A DNA stretch of 64,000 nucleotides from Xylaria sp. FL1777 (lineage: Eukaryota; Ascomycota; Sordariomycetes; Xylariales; Xylariaceae): the NCBI GenBank assembly GCA_022578965.1, contig MU400511.1, positions 372,001 through 436,000 on the forward strand, given 5' to 3'. Under the pieces are notes generated by a model. It was not told where the DNA came from, did not search any database, and saw only the letters and a list, made by a program, of their open reading frames with translations. The position numbers and the translations under genes were made by a program. Below, one piece after another: positions 1 through 11,319 of the stretch; positions within the stretch are counted from its first letter, which is position 1, and each line of letters begins with the position of its first letter.

Positions 1-2
1 AA

Positions 3-422
3 CACAGCTGCCACAAGGGCTTTGGAGAAAGACATCCTGTAACTGTGAACGACTCGTCAAGCAAGCTAACAGAATTCTGCGAGTGGCTAGAGAGGAATAA
101 ACCGCGTTGTGATCCTGGATGCCGGAGGGACTGGGAATCAAGCAGTCACGGCGGATACGAAGCTTTTATATTCTACGGCGGTCTGCACGAAGTTGTGAAT
201 ACTTTGATTGTACTAAGTATCCCCGATCCAAAGGCCGGACCCGCTATGCCCCTTCGTAGTTTGGTCATCATCACAACAGGATTACGGCCGGCCAAAGCGG
301 CTGGCCTAACCACGAAAATCTCACGAGGCATCTTGAAAAGGGAAGTGGTATGGTCGGTTGGCTATGATCCCATGCTCACGGCGTATGTCTCGGCCTTATC
401 TCTAGGTCTAGAGACTTATTGA
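3..422 (+). CDS. Possible 3' end of an unidentified gene cut by the window edge
   Basis: A reading frame is open from the left edge to a TGA at 420-422 (about 139 codons), with no clear ATG near its start, so it would be a 3' fragment. It has a Cys/Arg-rich N-terminal part and a more hydrophobic middle. I recognise no family or domain. It could equally be a chance open frame, since the next several kilobases hold no intact gene. Confidence 0.22.
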   Translation, partial: HSCHKGFGERHPVTVNDSSSKLTEFCEWLERNKPRCDPGCRRDWESSSHGGYEAFIFYGGLHEVVNTLIVLSIPDPKAGPAMPLRSLVIITTGLRPAKAAGLTTKISRGILKREVVWSVGYDPMLTAYVSALSLGLETY

Positions 423-2640
423 TGCAACTTTCCGCATCAGTATAGAGCTATGTTCAAGAAGTAAGCATATGTAAGTTTAACCATGGAGGCAGCTATCCAG
501 GGTCTGTGCGTATCGTGCAGCTAATGTAGCCAGCCGGTTGCTTCACTATCCAGGCGGCGAGATTTGACGCTTGAACGAGCGTTTGTGCCTCGTTCAGATC
601 TCATCTGCTGTTTACAACACACTTCAGGGCACTTAGTTTGGCAGTATGAGTCCTTGTATTAGGAGTCTAATCTACGGTCGTAGCCCAAGGAACAGAGCCC
701 CGTAGACTAGCTTGGGATTGCCGGAACTAAACAAAAAACCATAAACGCAAAAAACAAGTAAAGACACATCGAACAATACTCTCCGTCACTATCCCATTGG
801 TCCAAGGGAGGTGGGTGGGCAGAGACGAGTCGTATTCGTTGCAGCCGTGGTTCGACGTAGTGAGTTGTAGAAGGGAAGTTGTGCAGTGGGTCCTGTAGGC
901 ACGTATGAATCCGGCATCCATGTTGAATTGAGGACCAAAAGTGGAATCGCTGGTCCTATGTATGAAACTACACTACATCTCATTTAGTCGACCCCAGAAA
1001 CAGCCCGGCGCGGTTAGTTGATCTTGGCCTTTCCCAACCGCCGAACATGTCGCCACGCTATACTCGGCCAGCCGACCACCTTCCCTCCTCAGTACAACGT
1101 CGTTGGGGCCGCTAAGTTGCTAGGAAGCGATCGGCATGTAAACGACCTAAATCAAACTACTCTCATCTACACGTGTCTGCGACGTTGGCGGAAGAAAAAC
1201 CTGGGGTAAGGACACGGTACCCATTAGCGCCGTCAAAGTAGAATTGTAGGGGTTACGCGCTTAACGATCTAAACTCCGGAATCTACAAGCTAGGTAGGAG
1301 AATCTGGGCCCTACAGCCCCTTAATATATAGGAATTTCGCTTCTTCAGGCATAACTCCTAACAACGTAGAATATGTATCCGACGTATCCTCCTACTGTAT
1401 ACGTCCGGCTCTCCCTAATTTTGACGGCCTCGGGGACCATCCCACTGTATATCCTGTCATGTTTTCGATTACAGAAGGGCCTTGGCGGCGCTTTAGGCGA
1501 ATTCGTGGGCATGGGATTATAGTCCACGTCGATATTCTGGTTTTCTGCCCTTCTAGTTACAGTAAAACAAAAGTCACCTCGGGATCGTTAAGCAAGTAGC
1601 CACAAAGATGATTGGTTAGTAGACCTGGGGTAACTGGAATCTCTATGCACGTGAGTGTTGGGATCACGTAGTCGGGCCGTTCTTGGTTCTAGACTTATGT
1701 ATACATGGGGGACTACTCCACCACCACGGTGCCTTCGAAATAATAGTGCAATTCAACATTTTCCTTCATCCTCTTCTACATGTATATGAAAAAATTTTGG
1801 TTCTCATTGTCAAAAAGTGTAGGGCAGTCTACTCGTCGACTATGCGGCCCAGAATCTTTATGTTTCCTGGTTAAATCCATTGTCTAACGAGACTAAGTAT
1901 GTGGCCTTGACAATAAGATAGAGCAATGGTCATTTCGAGAAATCTTCAAAGATGGGCAGGTCTCGAGGCATAATTTCCTTGGGCTCCAACACACAGTAGG
2001 TTTGCATGAGGCACCCAACCAGTCAATGGGTCAGCCAGTCGCAAGAGGTGACTGCTTGGGTATAGCGCCAACGAGCTTTGGTGGGCGGTTATTGATGGTG
2101 TTGAGGCAAGGGCGGCGTGCGTTGGACAGACCTCCAAGTCAAGCATATGAGGACGAGGGTTTTTTTCGCCCCCCTCTAGGAAGTATCCAGGGTGAGGCAC
2201 ATCCCTTTTCTCGAGATGTATTCTTCTCGGCCATTCATTGCGATACTAAAGTCTTGCCCGCGTCTTTCATTGGCTTGAAGATGATAGTGGTGAGGCAGCC
2301 GGCCGCGTCACCCTAGGATTATTAGAAATTGCGTACAAAAGTGCGCCGATATAAGGAGCACAGTACCTATTCGTAATTTATAATCGAGTACAACAGAAAA
2401 GGTTGTATACTTGTTGCATACAAACGTTGAAGTGTTGGTATGGAAGCCTCCAAGGCTGGGAGTTCTGGCATCCTGAATTGCAGTCTCCTATACCAGGTCT
2501 GCCTCACAGGGGATCACTATCTAAACTCGATCCCGCAATGCCCATCAAACAAGAGAGGTAAAAGAAGTGCAAAAACTTATAATTCAAACAGTTACTATTA
2601 ATATTAACGCTTCTTAATAAACTCAAGTTGTGTTCTTGCT
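423..2640. other. Intergenic, no gene recognised
   Basis: Only short open frames on both strands, none with a recognisable motif or a convincing splice structure. Base composition varies from AT-rich to moderately GC-rich, as expected of old decayed sequence. No tRNA-like or other RNA gene was seen. Confidence 0.5.
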
Positions 2641-2782
2641 ACGTAGTCCGCACATAGTCCGCACATCCCTGGAGCTCCCAAGTCAAACCCGAAGGCGCGC
2701 GTGTTATCATGCCGTGTCCGTTGGCCCCGCCATGCGGGTTCGTGTTCTGCTGGTCGGTGTGAGGGTATTCGGAGGTCGTCCC

Positions 2783-3004
2783 TTACGAGAGAGGGCCGCT
2801 GGGGTAGTCGTTAACGGCTCGTGCGAGCGACGAGCCGTGGTCGTTCGACGTCGTATTCGCCGCGTTCATTGGATCGCGTACGACCTTCTCGAGCATGTGG
2901 GAGCTCCCATAACTAGAATACGACTCCTCGTTGTCGCTGCAGGCGTTGAATCTCATGGCGAGATGGCGAGATTTGCGTGGTTCTTCGCGGTAAAACTCCT
3001 CGAG
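2783..3004 (-). pseudogene. Possible relic of a fungal O-methyltransferase
   Basis: Read on the minus strand, one frame gives about 73 residues ending in a stop at 2785-2783. Its start (EEFYREEPRKSRHLAMRF) resembles the segment before the SAM-binding motif in fungal family-2 O-methyltransferases, followed by SSYGSSHMLE and then a degraded NDHGSSLARAVNDYPS where VDVGGSHG..ALAKAFPS would be expected. The glycine-rich SAM loop is not intact, and neither the upstream dimerisation domain nor the downstream catalytic part could be found. Assignment rests on loose resemblance only. Confidence 0.22.
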
Positions 3005-3016
3005 TGTAATGTCTGA

Positions 3017-5127
3017 CCTCCTATGCCGTGCGGTGAGCTTGTGTACTAGGACGTTTGTTTGGGAGGCTTGGAAAGGCCGACTTGGGCTCCTCCAAGTAAC
3101 CGCAAAGTTTTGGGACTAAGCTCCGTCTTCCGGTTCGGGTCGCCGAAATTCTCTGCCTTGTGTTAGCCTCACTCGCTAAGGAGGATATCTTGCACGATCG
3201 GCAAAGAATGGGCCATAACTGTCTTACCTCGGAGCGAGCTAGTTATCCCATCCTAATTCCTGTGACAACTTTTCGCTTAGAATTCCCAGCCCAATATGAG
3301 TGTGTTCGTTCCTCTGGTGATTCCTCGTCAAACCAAGTAGGCCGGGCTAAAAAGAAAACAAAAAGGGCCGTAATGATGTAAAATGACATGAAATAGACCA
3401 GCAAAGAATAGATAGACATCGGAGGAACCAAGGCACGACATAAATCGTGAACAAAAAATAAGAAACGATTGTGCAAACCAAAAGTTTAGAAGCCAAGATC
3501 AAAACCGGCTTCCAGCATCGCAGACACGTCCGGGAACTTTTCATTGTAACGAGGTTGACATAGATTGAAATTTCGCAAATGTCGGTGGGAATGGAATAGG
3601 AACTTGTAATATTTGTCCTGAGGTTAAATATATGGGATTCTGGTCTTCGGAGAAACCAAATTGCAGTCCAGTTGAAATCATCGACTATGGCTTTAGGTTC
3701 ATATGGTTTGGTCATGGGCCAAACACAAATTTATGTGTGCAACTTAGTGATCGAAAAGACTTTGGTACTAATCGTAAACTTGGATGCTTCCTCATGCGCA
3801 GTATCTTGACAACTGGTCTGATTGCCGCAGCATCCAACCGCAGTGGCCGTGCTTTCTGCAACCTACTAGGTAGGTGTGGATTGAGGAACGCTTAGTACAT
3901 GGAGTGTATGAATGATGTCGCCATTCTCTTGAGACGTGCGGGAGGGCGGCGCAAAGTATTTCATGTGGTTTACAGGGAGTAGGATCATGCCACCCGTGTA
4001 CATCCTCAAACCCGCGAAAGTCATGACAAGCGTTGTTGAGAAGTCACTGCCGTAGTCTGAAGATGACTACTACTTTTTCAAAATGTAGTAGCTGAAGAAA
4101 TGCTAGGAGCGATCGTGGTAGTCTCGCGTGGCCTATCTCGTCCGGTGTGATGTTGTCTCCCTTTCTCCCTTTTAGAACTCCATGCCTCCATCCGCCACCG
4201 CCCGTAGGTATACCACATGCCTACAGAATTCACAACAAATTACTTTCTTATATCCTTGTATCATCAAGGACGTCAGTGTATTTCATAAAACGACGCTTTT
4301 ACTATCTGCGGTTGTATTTAGAGTTGAGGAAGCTTTGTCAGCTTCAGGGGCTGTGCTCTATAGAGTATCGAATTCACTATCGCCGTATTATCCAGTATTT
4401 ATGCCTCGAATTACAGTCATACGCCCGTAATTTCATAACTTGGTCCGACCTCGGAAAGAGTTATTAAGAAGCGGCATGAATTTTTCAGCCTTAAGCGGCT
4501 CTGCAAATATCCTCACGAGAAGCATAAGCCCACTACATGGGCACACGCCGAAGAAACAAATCTGGCTATCTTTGGTAAGGGCTTCTTACATCCTGATGGT
4601 GTTTGGTGTAGTTATGTAGATATGAATACATTTTAAAGCTGTTATTAAAGTATGTTGTAATATCGGCTTCAGTACGTTAATTTCTATTCAATTGATAGCA
4701 ATTTTTAGGGCTGTAAATATGGCACGGAACGGTGCTACAAATTACGTTAAGATAGAACACTAGAGCAGCACTACAATATCGGTAACTACCGTTACCGGAT
4801 TGAATTAATTGTTTTAACGCGCTTGCCTCGATCTCCGCCTTTGAGGATTACCTCGATCTGGCTTCGTGGAAAATACTAGGTTGATAGGATCATAATCCTG
4901 TAGCGCCACGCTAAGACTTGTACCAGCCGGGAGTTTTAGTAAGAAAGTTTCTACATCTACCTGCCGAACCAGGGCTATTAAGTTGCAAAAATGCCTCAAG
5001 GCTAATCAACAGCCAATTTTTTACTTGGACTATAGAAAGTTTCGTGTCGAGTTATGTAAGCCCTTATATTTGAGTGTCAATACTGAAGCAGAGTAGCGTG
5101 AGTGGCTAAGGACGCACCAGCTATGGA
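3017..5127. other. Intergenic, AT-rich, no gene recognised
   Basis: No open frame here shows a known domain. The stretch around 5160-5290 is strongly AT-rich and belongs to the element described next. A frame near 4476-4635 stays open for about 50 codons but matches nothing I know. Confidence 0.5.
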
Positions 5128-5361
5128 GGGCCACTACCACATTCAACCGACAATAAGAATTTAGCGGGGTAAACGAACTAAATTACCGTTTATTTCCCAA
5201 CAATTAATGTTCTAATTTAATTTATTTAATTGAATTAACTTATATTTAATTGGATTAGAATATTTATATTTTTTTTTATTTAATTCTAGCATTTTTAGTG
5301 CAGTTAATACTTTGATTCTTTAGTTGAAATTCTGTTTGTCGGAGGGGTGTAGTAGTGGCCC
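5128..5361. mobile_element. MITE-like element, copy 1 (234 bp)
   Basis: The element starts GGGCCACTACCACATTCAACC at 5128 and ends with the inverted form GTAGTAGTGGCCC at 5361. The terminal inverted repeats extend imperfectly for about 35 bp, including CCGACAA and an AGAATTT block. The interior is AT-rich with no coding capacity, so it would be a non-autonomous DNA transposon. It abuts a second copy with only 8 bp (AATACCGT) between them. No transposase gene is present in the window, so the superfamily cannot be assigned. Confidence 0.7.
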
Positions 5362-5407
5362 AATACCGTGGGCCACTACCACACCCCTCCGACAAACAGA
5401 ATTTCAA
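5324..5407. repeat. Near-perfect hairpin at the MITE junction
   Basis: The right end of copy 1 (5324-5361) and the left end of copy 2 (5370-5407) are reverse complements over 38 bp with a single A/G mismatch at position 5351, separated by 8 bp. This would form a stable cruciform or a long RNA hairpin. Confidence 0.85.
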
Positions 5408-5588
5408 GCTTTATTTATGAAAAAAAAGGCAGTATTATAATTATTATTGCTATAATACCCTTTATTTCCTTACAGTGAAATATAAGGTTGTAATTGTGGT
5501 GTATTAAGTGTAATTGTTGTAAAATAAATGGGATTTTACCCCACCTTTGATCTAATTTTTTATTGTCGGAAGTATGTGGTAGTGGCCC
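5370..5588. mobile_element. MITE-like element, copy 2 (219 bp)
   Basis: Begins GGGCCACTACCACACCCC at 5370 and ends GTGGTAGTGGCCC at 5588, with inverted repeats continuing inwards through CCGACAA and AATT blocks. The pentamer ACCGT lies immediately before and after, a candidate target-site duplication, although the TIR itself could extend two bases outward as GTGGGCC..GGCCCAC, which would obscure it. The interior is AT-rich and non-coding. Confidence 0.7.
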
Positions 5589-6136
5589 ACCGTCACCAGC
5601 CCCTGAATGGCTGACTGGGCTTACGCAACTACCTACCATAGGCTACGTAAAGTTCCTTTTCTATCCCTCGTGATGCCTTCAACTTCATACAGTCATCAGT
5701 TAGCGCATTTTTTACCTAGTTAGTCTATTCACTTATGTTCTATTTGATCACCCTATTCCTCATATGATAATTGTAGGATGTAGCCTATCTTCTCGCATAT
5801 GGAATTGAGCTATCCCCCTAGATATCCTTGTTCGTTGCTAGTGAAACAGGTTAACCGCTGACTTGTGGGACGGATGAAAACATGCCCATATACGCCATCA
5901 TTTACACTAGCCAGCGAATGTGCAATAAGCCTAGTGTCGGTCGATCAATTCTGTTTCGGAGGAAAACTTTAGAATGCTTGCTTTGAGTTATCTTCATACA
6001 ACCGTACCTGCTCTATTCTACAGCTAAACGAGGTATGTTGCGATCCCATGCTGAGATCTTCCTTGTTTTACACCATGCCCACGCTTTAACACCTTATCCA
6101 TCACTTAGATCTTGGTTCCAGACTTCCCTCAACGTT
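5589..6136. other. Intergenic, 3' flank of the DUF1996 gene
   Basis: No open frame with recognisable content. It lies downstream of the minus-strand DUF1996 gene and presumably carries its 3' UTR and terminator, which cannot be delimited by eye. Confidence 0.5.
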
Positions 6137-7640
6137 CTATTTATCCACGGGCATACCGCCGGGAAGCTCTGTAAGCCCTGCAAAAAACGAGTTAGTATTC
6201 GGTACACAATTACTTGCAAAACCGACTTGAATCGCGACCAATCATCAGAGTTGAACTTACAGCCATCGATTTGTTCGCCAACGATATCCTGGACGGTGCA
6301 CTGATTTCCTGTTTGAATGGTTTGGGACCGGAGCTGAGGGCAGTTGATATTGCAATTGGTGTCCATGGCTTTCTGAAGCGCATCCCCCTTCCACCCAAAT
6401 ACGTAATCACCGTGGTTTCCGTAACCCGTTTCTGGGACTATGTTAGTGATGGTGAATCATTTTTAGGCCAAGGACTATGAGGACTAACTGTCACCGAAAC
6501 TCCAGACGAAGGGCTGAGAACCATCCGCTGGCCAGTCTGCCTTATTGTTGAATGCGCTCGTGTCCCAGACCACCTCGTAGAATAGCTGGGGAATCTTGAC
6601 CGGGTGAGTCGCCGGGCACTACAGCCGTCGGGGTCAGTAAGTGGTAATCGTTGCCTTGAACGTGGCCTTAACATATTCCAGATATGCCTTCGCTTTCGTA
6701 ACAAGAAATAGGTGAAAGTGAAAAAGATAATTACATACCGGTCCGTTAGATTCGAAAGTTCCACTAGATGGATACGCGACGTGGCTTGAATGATCCGGAG
6801 GGTCAAGTGTCTTGCCGTCCCAACAACTGTGAACGCGCCATCACGTTAGCAAAGGGTGCCTAATCACCGACAACGAACGAGACCGAAGAAAGACAGACGC
6901 TGCCGAGATGACTTACGTCGGGAATCGCACGTTCACCATGATACCCGCGGGACACGGCTGCTTCGGGAAATCCTTGGTCTCGCCGGTGCGCGTCAGCGGG
7001 TCCAGGAGACAGGTGAAGGTGAGCTGGCGCGGGACCTTGTTCGGGTCGCGGTTCAGGGGGTCGCCGACGATCATGCGGAAGCCGGGCTTGAACGCCGTCA
7101 CTTTCCCCGTGCCGCTGATGACGGGCGTGTAGTATATCGTCATGCCACCCTTGGAAGACTCGAATCCGACGTTGCCCTTTTGCGGCACGCGCTTGAATGT
7201 TCCGTTGCGTGCTTGGAAGTATAGGACTGCTGTCTGCTCTGTGTTAGCGTCCCTCTGTTCTAGTGTGCTCCTATAGTACAATGAGAAAAACAAAGTCTAG
7301 CGGGGGATTATACCCAGTAGTTTGAGAAATCTTCCGCAAAGGTGCACGTGGTGCACGTTGCTGACGATGGAATGTCAAGATTCGATGGGTCCATTGAAGG
7401 TTTGAAGGCATTCTGTTTATGGCGTGTTGGTTAGTCCATCGTTCTCCTCGTCATCTCAATCTGAATAACACATACGCCACCGATAATCTGGTGAAGATGA
7501 GGGCTGCCCGTAATTCCCGGGGTCACAAGCGGATCAAGTCGCTCGACGACGAGCTGAGAGCACGAGAAGCGAAGGAGGGCCAAGGCATTAGGGGCCAACA
7601 ATGCCAAGCCAGTGAAGGCTTGTCGCAATTGAAGCTGCAT
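6137..7640 (-). CDS. Secreted DUF1996-domain protein, 336 aa, seven exons
   Basis: Predicted exons on the minus strand are 7640-7476, 7412-7314, 7233-6917, 6826-6739, 6618-6489, 6431-6261 and 6177-6137; all phases agree. The first residues (MQLQLRQAFTGLALLAPNAL) form a signal peptide. The DUF1996 hallmarks follow in order: LRFSCSQLVVERLDPLV, SPHLHQIIGG, SNYWTAVLYFQARNGT, AFKPGFRMIVGDP, FPTCWDGKTL with PDHSSHVAYP, HPVKIPQLFYEVVWDT, YGNHGDYVFGWKGDAL and a C-terminal DGWLTELPGG. Exon 6 could instead begin six bases earlier at a TAG acceptor, adding two residues. The family is common among secreted fungal proteins and has no established activity. There is no WSC domain and no GPI signal. Every frame is open, so it looks functional despite gene-poor surroundings. 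Confidence 0.88.
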
Positions 7641-9563
7641 TTTGAAACTCGTCTACGCTCAACACGTGGTGAAATAGCTGGAGAGTCAAGTGCTACTGAA
7701 CCTAGAAACAAAGGCATGCAAGCACCAGGGGTAAAAGCTTTCTTTAAATATATTCGGGATGTCACTCGTGTCTAATAGATGGATAGGGGTACCCACCGAG
7801 GTTATTTTCGGTCCTTTCGCGCAACAGCAAACGTTACCTTCAATATCCAGGTTTTACATAGACATGGGGTTTAACATGCCGAATTATTATAAACTAAACA
7901 AATATTGACTTTACGGTGGTGGTATCGCCAGGTCAGTTGTCGTGTAAAAACGCGTTCGGTTAATATAAGGTTGCATTCCCATTAACCGGTAAAGAGGACT
8001 CCTTGGGGGAGGTAGATCAATCGGGAAATTCGGCGTTAGGATGCTTCGATAAAGGGAAGTGATGGTCATATATGTATAATTGTTGTATAGGAAGCTACTT
8101 TGCTTTTGTACTCGTGCTACGCTTATTCGTTTCGCTCCGCGTTTGGGTAAGTAAGGACAGAAGGAGGTATGAGGAGTGTTACGATGCACCCATCCTACTT
8201 AACTCCTTTATCAGCTGATCGAGACTGAATGTAGTTATTAGACTTCAGAAATAAAATGGGTCGATATTTTTTTCTTTCCTTTTCTGCATTTTGAAAAGAA
8301 AACAGGTTAGTAAAATTCAGGGAAGTATGAAGTCCTATGATGTTTGGCTCTATTAGTATTTCTTATTTGTCTTCTCATTAGTTAGTTTCTACCAAACTCT
8401 TCTATTCACCTTGGATGGTAAGTTAACTCTTTGCATGTTAATCAAAATGTCTTAACACATTACACACGAAGGGAACGCAGTAAACATCCTATTTTATGGA
8501 AGAAGCGGTAGTATTGCAAGTCTATTAATTTCGCTGTTTAGAAATACAGTCTAACGCTTGGATACTCTATGGGGTGACCAATATATTAAACGCAGTATAG
8601 CAGGTCTGCAACCATTCATTAGGATCGGTTGTAAGGTTACTTGGTGTAATGTCAGGCCTTTTGTTCTCTACTCGGACATCTCTAGACATTATCTGATCCT
8701 ATTGCTCCCTTATTTTGCTGAGAGTAAGAGTGGATATAGTTACTGACATGCATTGAGGCTAAAGTAAAAACTGCAGGTTTCAAGTGCGCGTTATATCTGA
8801 CCATAGACCCGTAATGTGGGGGTTCCGCTTCTCAGTCAAAAATAAGTTAGGCGTTCTTGAACTGCTAACTGTATTCGAAGCCTGAGTTAAGATATTAATC
8901 TACGGGGCAGTGTTCGGTACCTCTGGTGTACTTGACACGGACCTCCTGATACTAAAGAAGCTATACTTTCACCGGAATCTAGAGACTATAAACCCCAAAA
9001 TGATCGAACGAGGAGCCCGTGTTTGTATTATCGCAGAGTACAGATAGAAAGTTCAATGAAGAGGGGTGAAATTCATGTTGTACACGGATTCATCATCTTG
9101 ATGCTTGAAGAGTCAAACCATGAGCTGCCTCACTTATGTGTCGGCTGATAAGCTATCAAAGTGTTCAGAGATAAGGAGAGAAATCTTGGAAACCTTAAGA
9201 GTCTCCGAATATCTCATAAAAGAATATGGTAACCTCGCGCAGGTAGAATGGCGGGACGCGGGCTAACAAGACGAGCTCCGACCTTGAGAACGAAGTGGAA
9301 AACAACTGGCACGCAGGCATCAAGGACATACTGAAAAACATGTGTATAGCTCCTTGTGCACCAAACTCGGGATATATACAACCGAGGGTGACGAGGTATT
9401 CATTGAAGAGCGGATAAAACTAGCAATCTACCTCACATGCTGACAAATGCCACCGATAACTTTAAAAACCTATGAACACTTTGAAGATTATACTTATAAA
9501 TGAGAGAGATACCGTAGACATTTAATTGTGAAAGTGCGTAGTATTTCCTATCGCCGCTGTTCA
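7641..9563. other. Intergenic, no gene recognised
   Basis: About 1.9 kb between the start of the DUF1996 gene and the 3' end of the CoA ligase gene. Open frames are short and lack motifs. The part next to 7640 must contain the DUF1996 promoter. Confidence 0.5.
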
Positions 9564-11319
9564 TTATAGTTTCGATTGTGTTGGCGTCTTATCCCCGACT
9601 TCCTGTGCAGCGCGATCTTTAAGCTGCTTCCGAAGGATTTTGCCGGACTGGACGATTACGTTAGCTTTGCTTGCATGCAGATATCAGCAGCAGACTTACT
9701 GGGTTCTTTGGGATGGCATCAATGAACTTAACACCACCCTTCAACCGTTTATAGGTGACAACGCGTGTCTCCATCCACTTCGCAATCTCCTTCTCCGTTA
9801 CCTTGGCAGTGGGCTTAGGAACGATATAGGCGCGTGGGACTTCCTCCCCGTTGATGGTCACGCCAACGACGCCTGCGTCCGCAACAGATTCATTATCGAG
9901 TAGGAGAGCCTCGAGCTCAGCCGGCGCGACCTGATTACCCTTAACTTTGATGAGCTCCTTGATCCGGTCGACAATATGCAATTTTCCTCCCGTTTCGTAC
10001 TTCTCGATATAAGCGACATCGCCCGTCTTCATCCATCGTGTTCCGTCGGGGTCGATATGGAGGGTGTCGGCTGTTGCTTCAGGTCTTCCCCAGTATCCCT
10101 TCATTAGAAGAGGACCCGTGATCCAGATCTCGCCTCTCTCATTGGCACTCGTGATCTCACCGGAGCCGTCCGTCCTCATCAGACGTGCTTTGCAGTTTGG
10201 CATCAATTCACCAACAGACGTTGTGCGTCGGTGTTCAGTGGGGTTCCAGTGGGTAACCGTACACGTCAACTCGGTCATGCCCCAGCCCTGCCGAACCGTC
10301 ATAGCACCCGGGGGCCACAGCTTCGCTACCTCATCGGAGATCTCTAGGCCAAGAGGAGCAGCACCACTGCCTACTAGCTGCACACTGCTCAGGTCGTACT
10401 TGCGTGACAATGGGTTCTTAGCGAGCATGACAATAATAGGCGGGACTGCTACAATCTGTGAAATGCGGTAGCGCTGGATGTGTTGCAGCATTTTCTCAAA
10501 ATTGAACGAGGGCATTATGTATACCGGGATTCCTGCCTGTGGGAAGTTTGACATGAAATACGTCTGCCCATATCCGTGATAGCAAGGCAAGAAGCAGAGT
10601 TGGCGGTAAGTCTTCCTCTTCTCCGTAATATCGGGATCCATGTCGTCCACGTATCTCACATTTGCACCATTAGCGACATATGAGTAATGGGAGATTTCAA
10701 CGCCTTTCGGAACACCCGTTGTCCCCGAGCTGTAGTTCAGGCAGCATGTAGTTGCTTTCGGGTCTGCCGGCTCAATCCAATCAAACTTGGCCGCATCGGT
10801 TTCAGATGCGAGGAGGCTCGTCCAATGCTGAGATCCCAAACGAGCCTTTCCCTTTTGCTTGTCCATCCCGGTCGCATCAAAGCTGTACACCCGACTTTTA
10901 GGCAAGCCGGCCTGCTCCGCAGCCTCCATGGCAATTTCCATGCTACCGTCGGCGGCGAAGAGGATATACGCGCCGCTGTCCTTCAGCTGGTAGGCAAGCT
11001 CGCGAGCGACGAAATTGGGGTTCGCGCCGCTGAATATACCACCTGCCATTAGGATACCCATGAATATCGTGGGGAAGAACAGATTGTTTCCAGAGAAGAG
11101 CAGTACACGGTCCCCCGGCTTCAAGCCGGCCCGCTGCAAGCCCAATGCCATCCGCTTCGACCATAATCGGTAGCCAGCTCTCGTGATAACCCGAGTTTCC
11201 GAGTTGTCAGGGTCGATGAACTGGGGCGAATCGGGAAGAGGATCAAACGAAGACCCAAATACCCATTTCGGCAGTGAGCAGTTGGGGATCGGAGTCTGCC
11301 ATCGTGAGTAAATAACCAT
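9564..11319 (-). CDS. Peroxisomal acyl/aryl-CoA ligase (4-coumarate-CoA ligase-like), 567 aa
   Basis: ATP-dependent CoA ligase of the ANL superfamily, which activates a carboxylic acid via an acyl-adenylate and transfers it to CoA. Two exons: 11319-9700 (540 codons) and 9647-9564 (28 codons with the stop). The P-loop motif YSSGTTGVPKGVEISH is near residue 195, the GWGMTELTC motif near 340, the MKTGDVAYIE motif near 430 and a DRIKELIKVKGNQVAP hinge near 455. The conserved C-terminal lysine lies in KNPSGKILRKQL, created by the splice junction. The protein ends QSKL, a canonical PTS1, so it probably acts in the peroxisome like fungal phenylacetyl-CoA ligases and plant 4CL-like enzymes. The substrate cannot be read from sequence. 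If the 52-bp intron is retained, translation ends after about 12 other codons and loses both the catalytic lysine and SKL. Confidence 0.92.

Noticed and set aside
2630..3016. 128-codon plus-strand frame, Arg/Val-rich
   Set aside because: Composition looks like an antisense shadow; the minus strand gives a slightly more protein-like reading.
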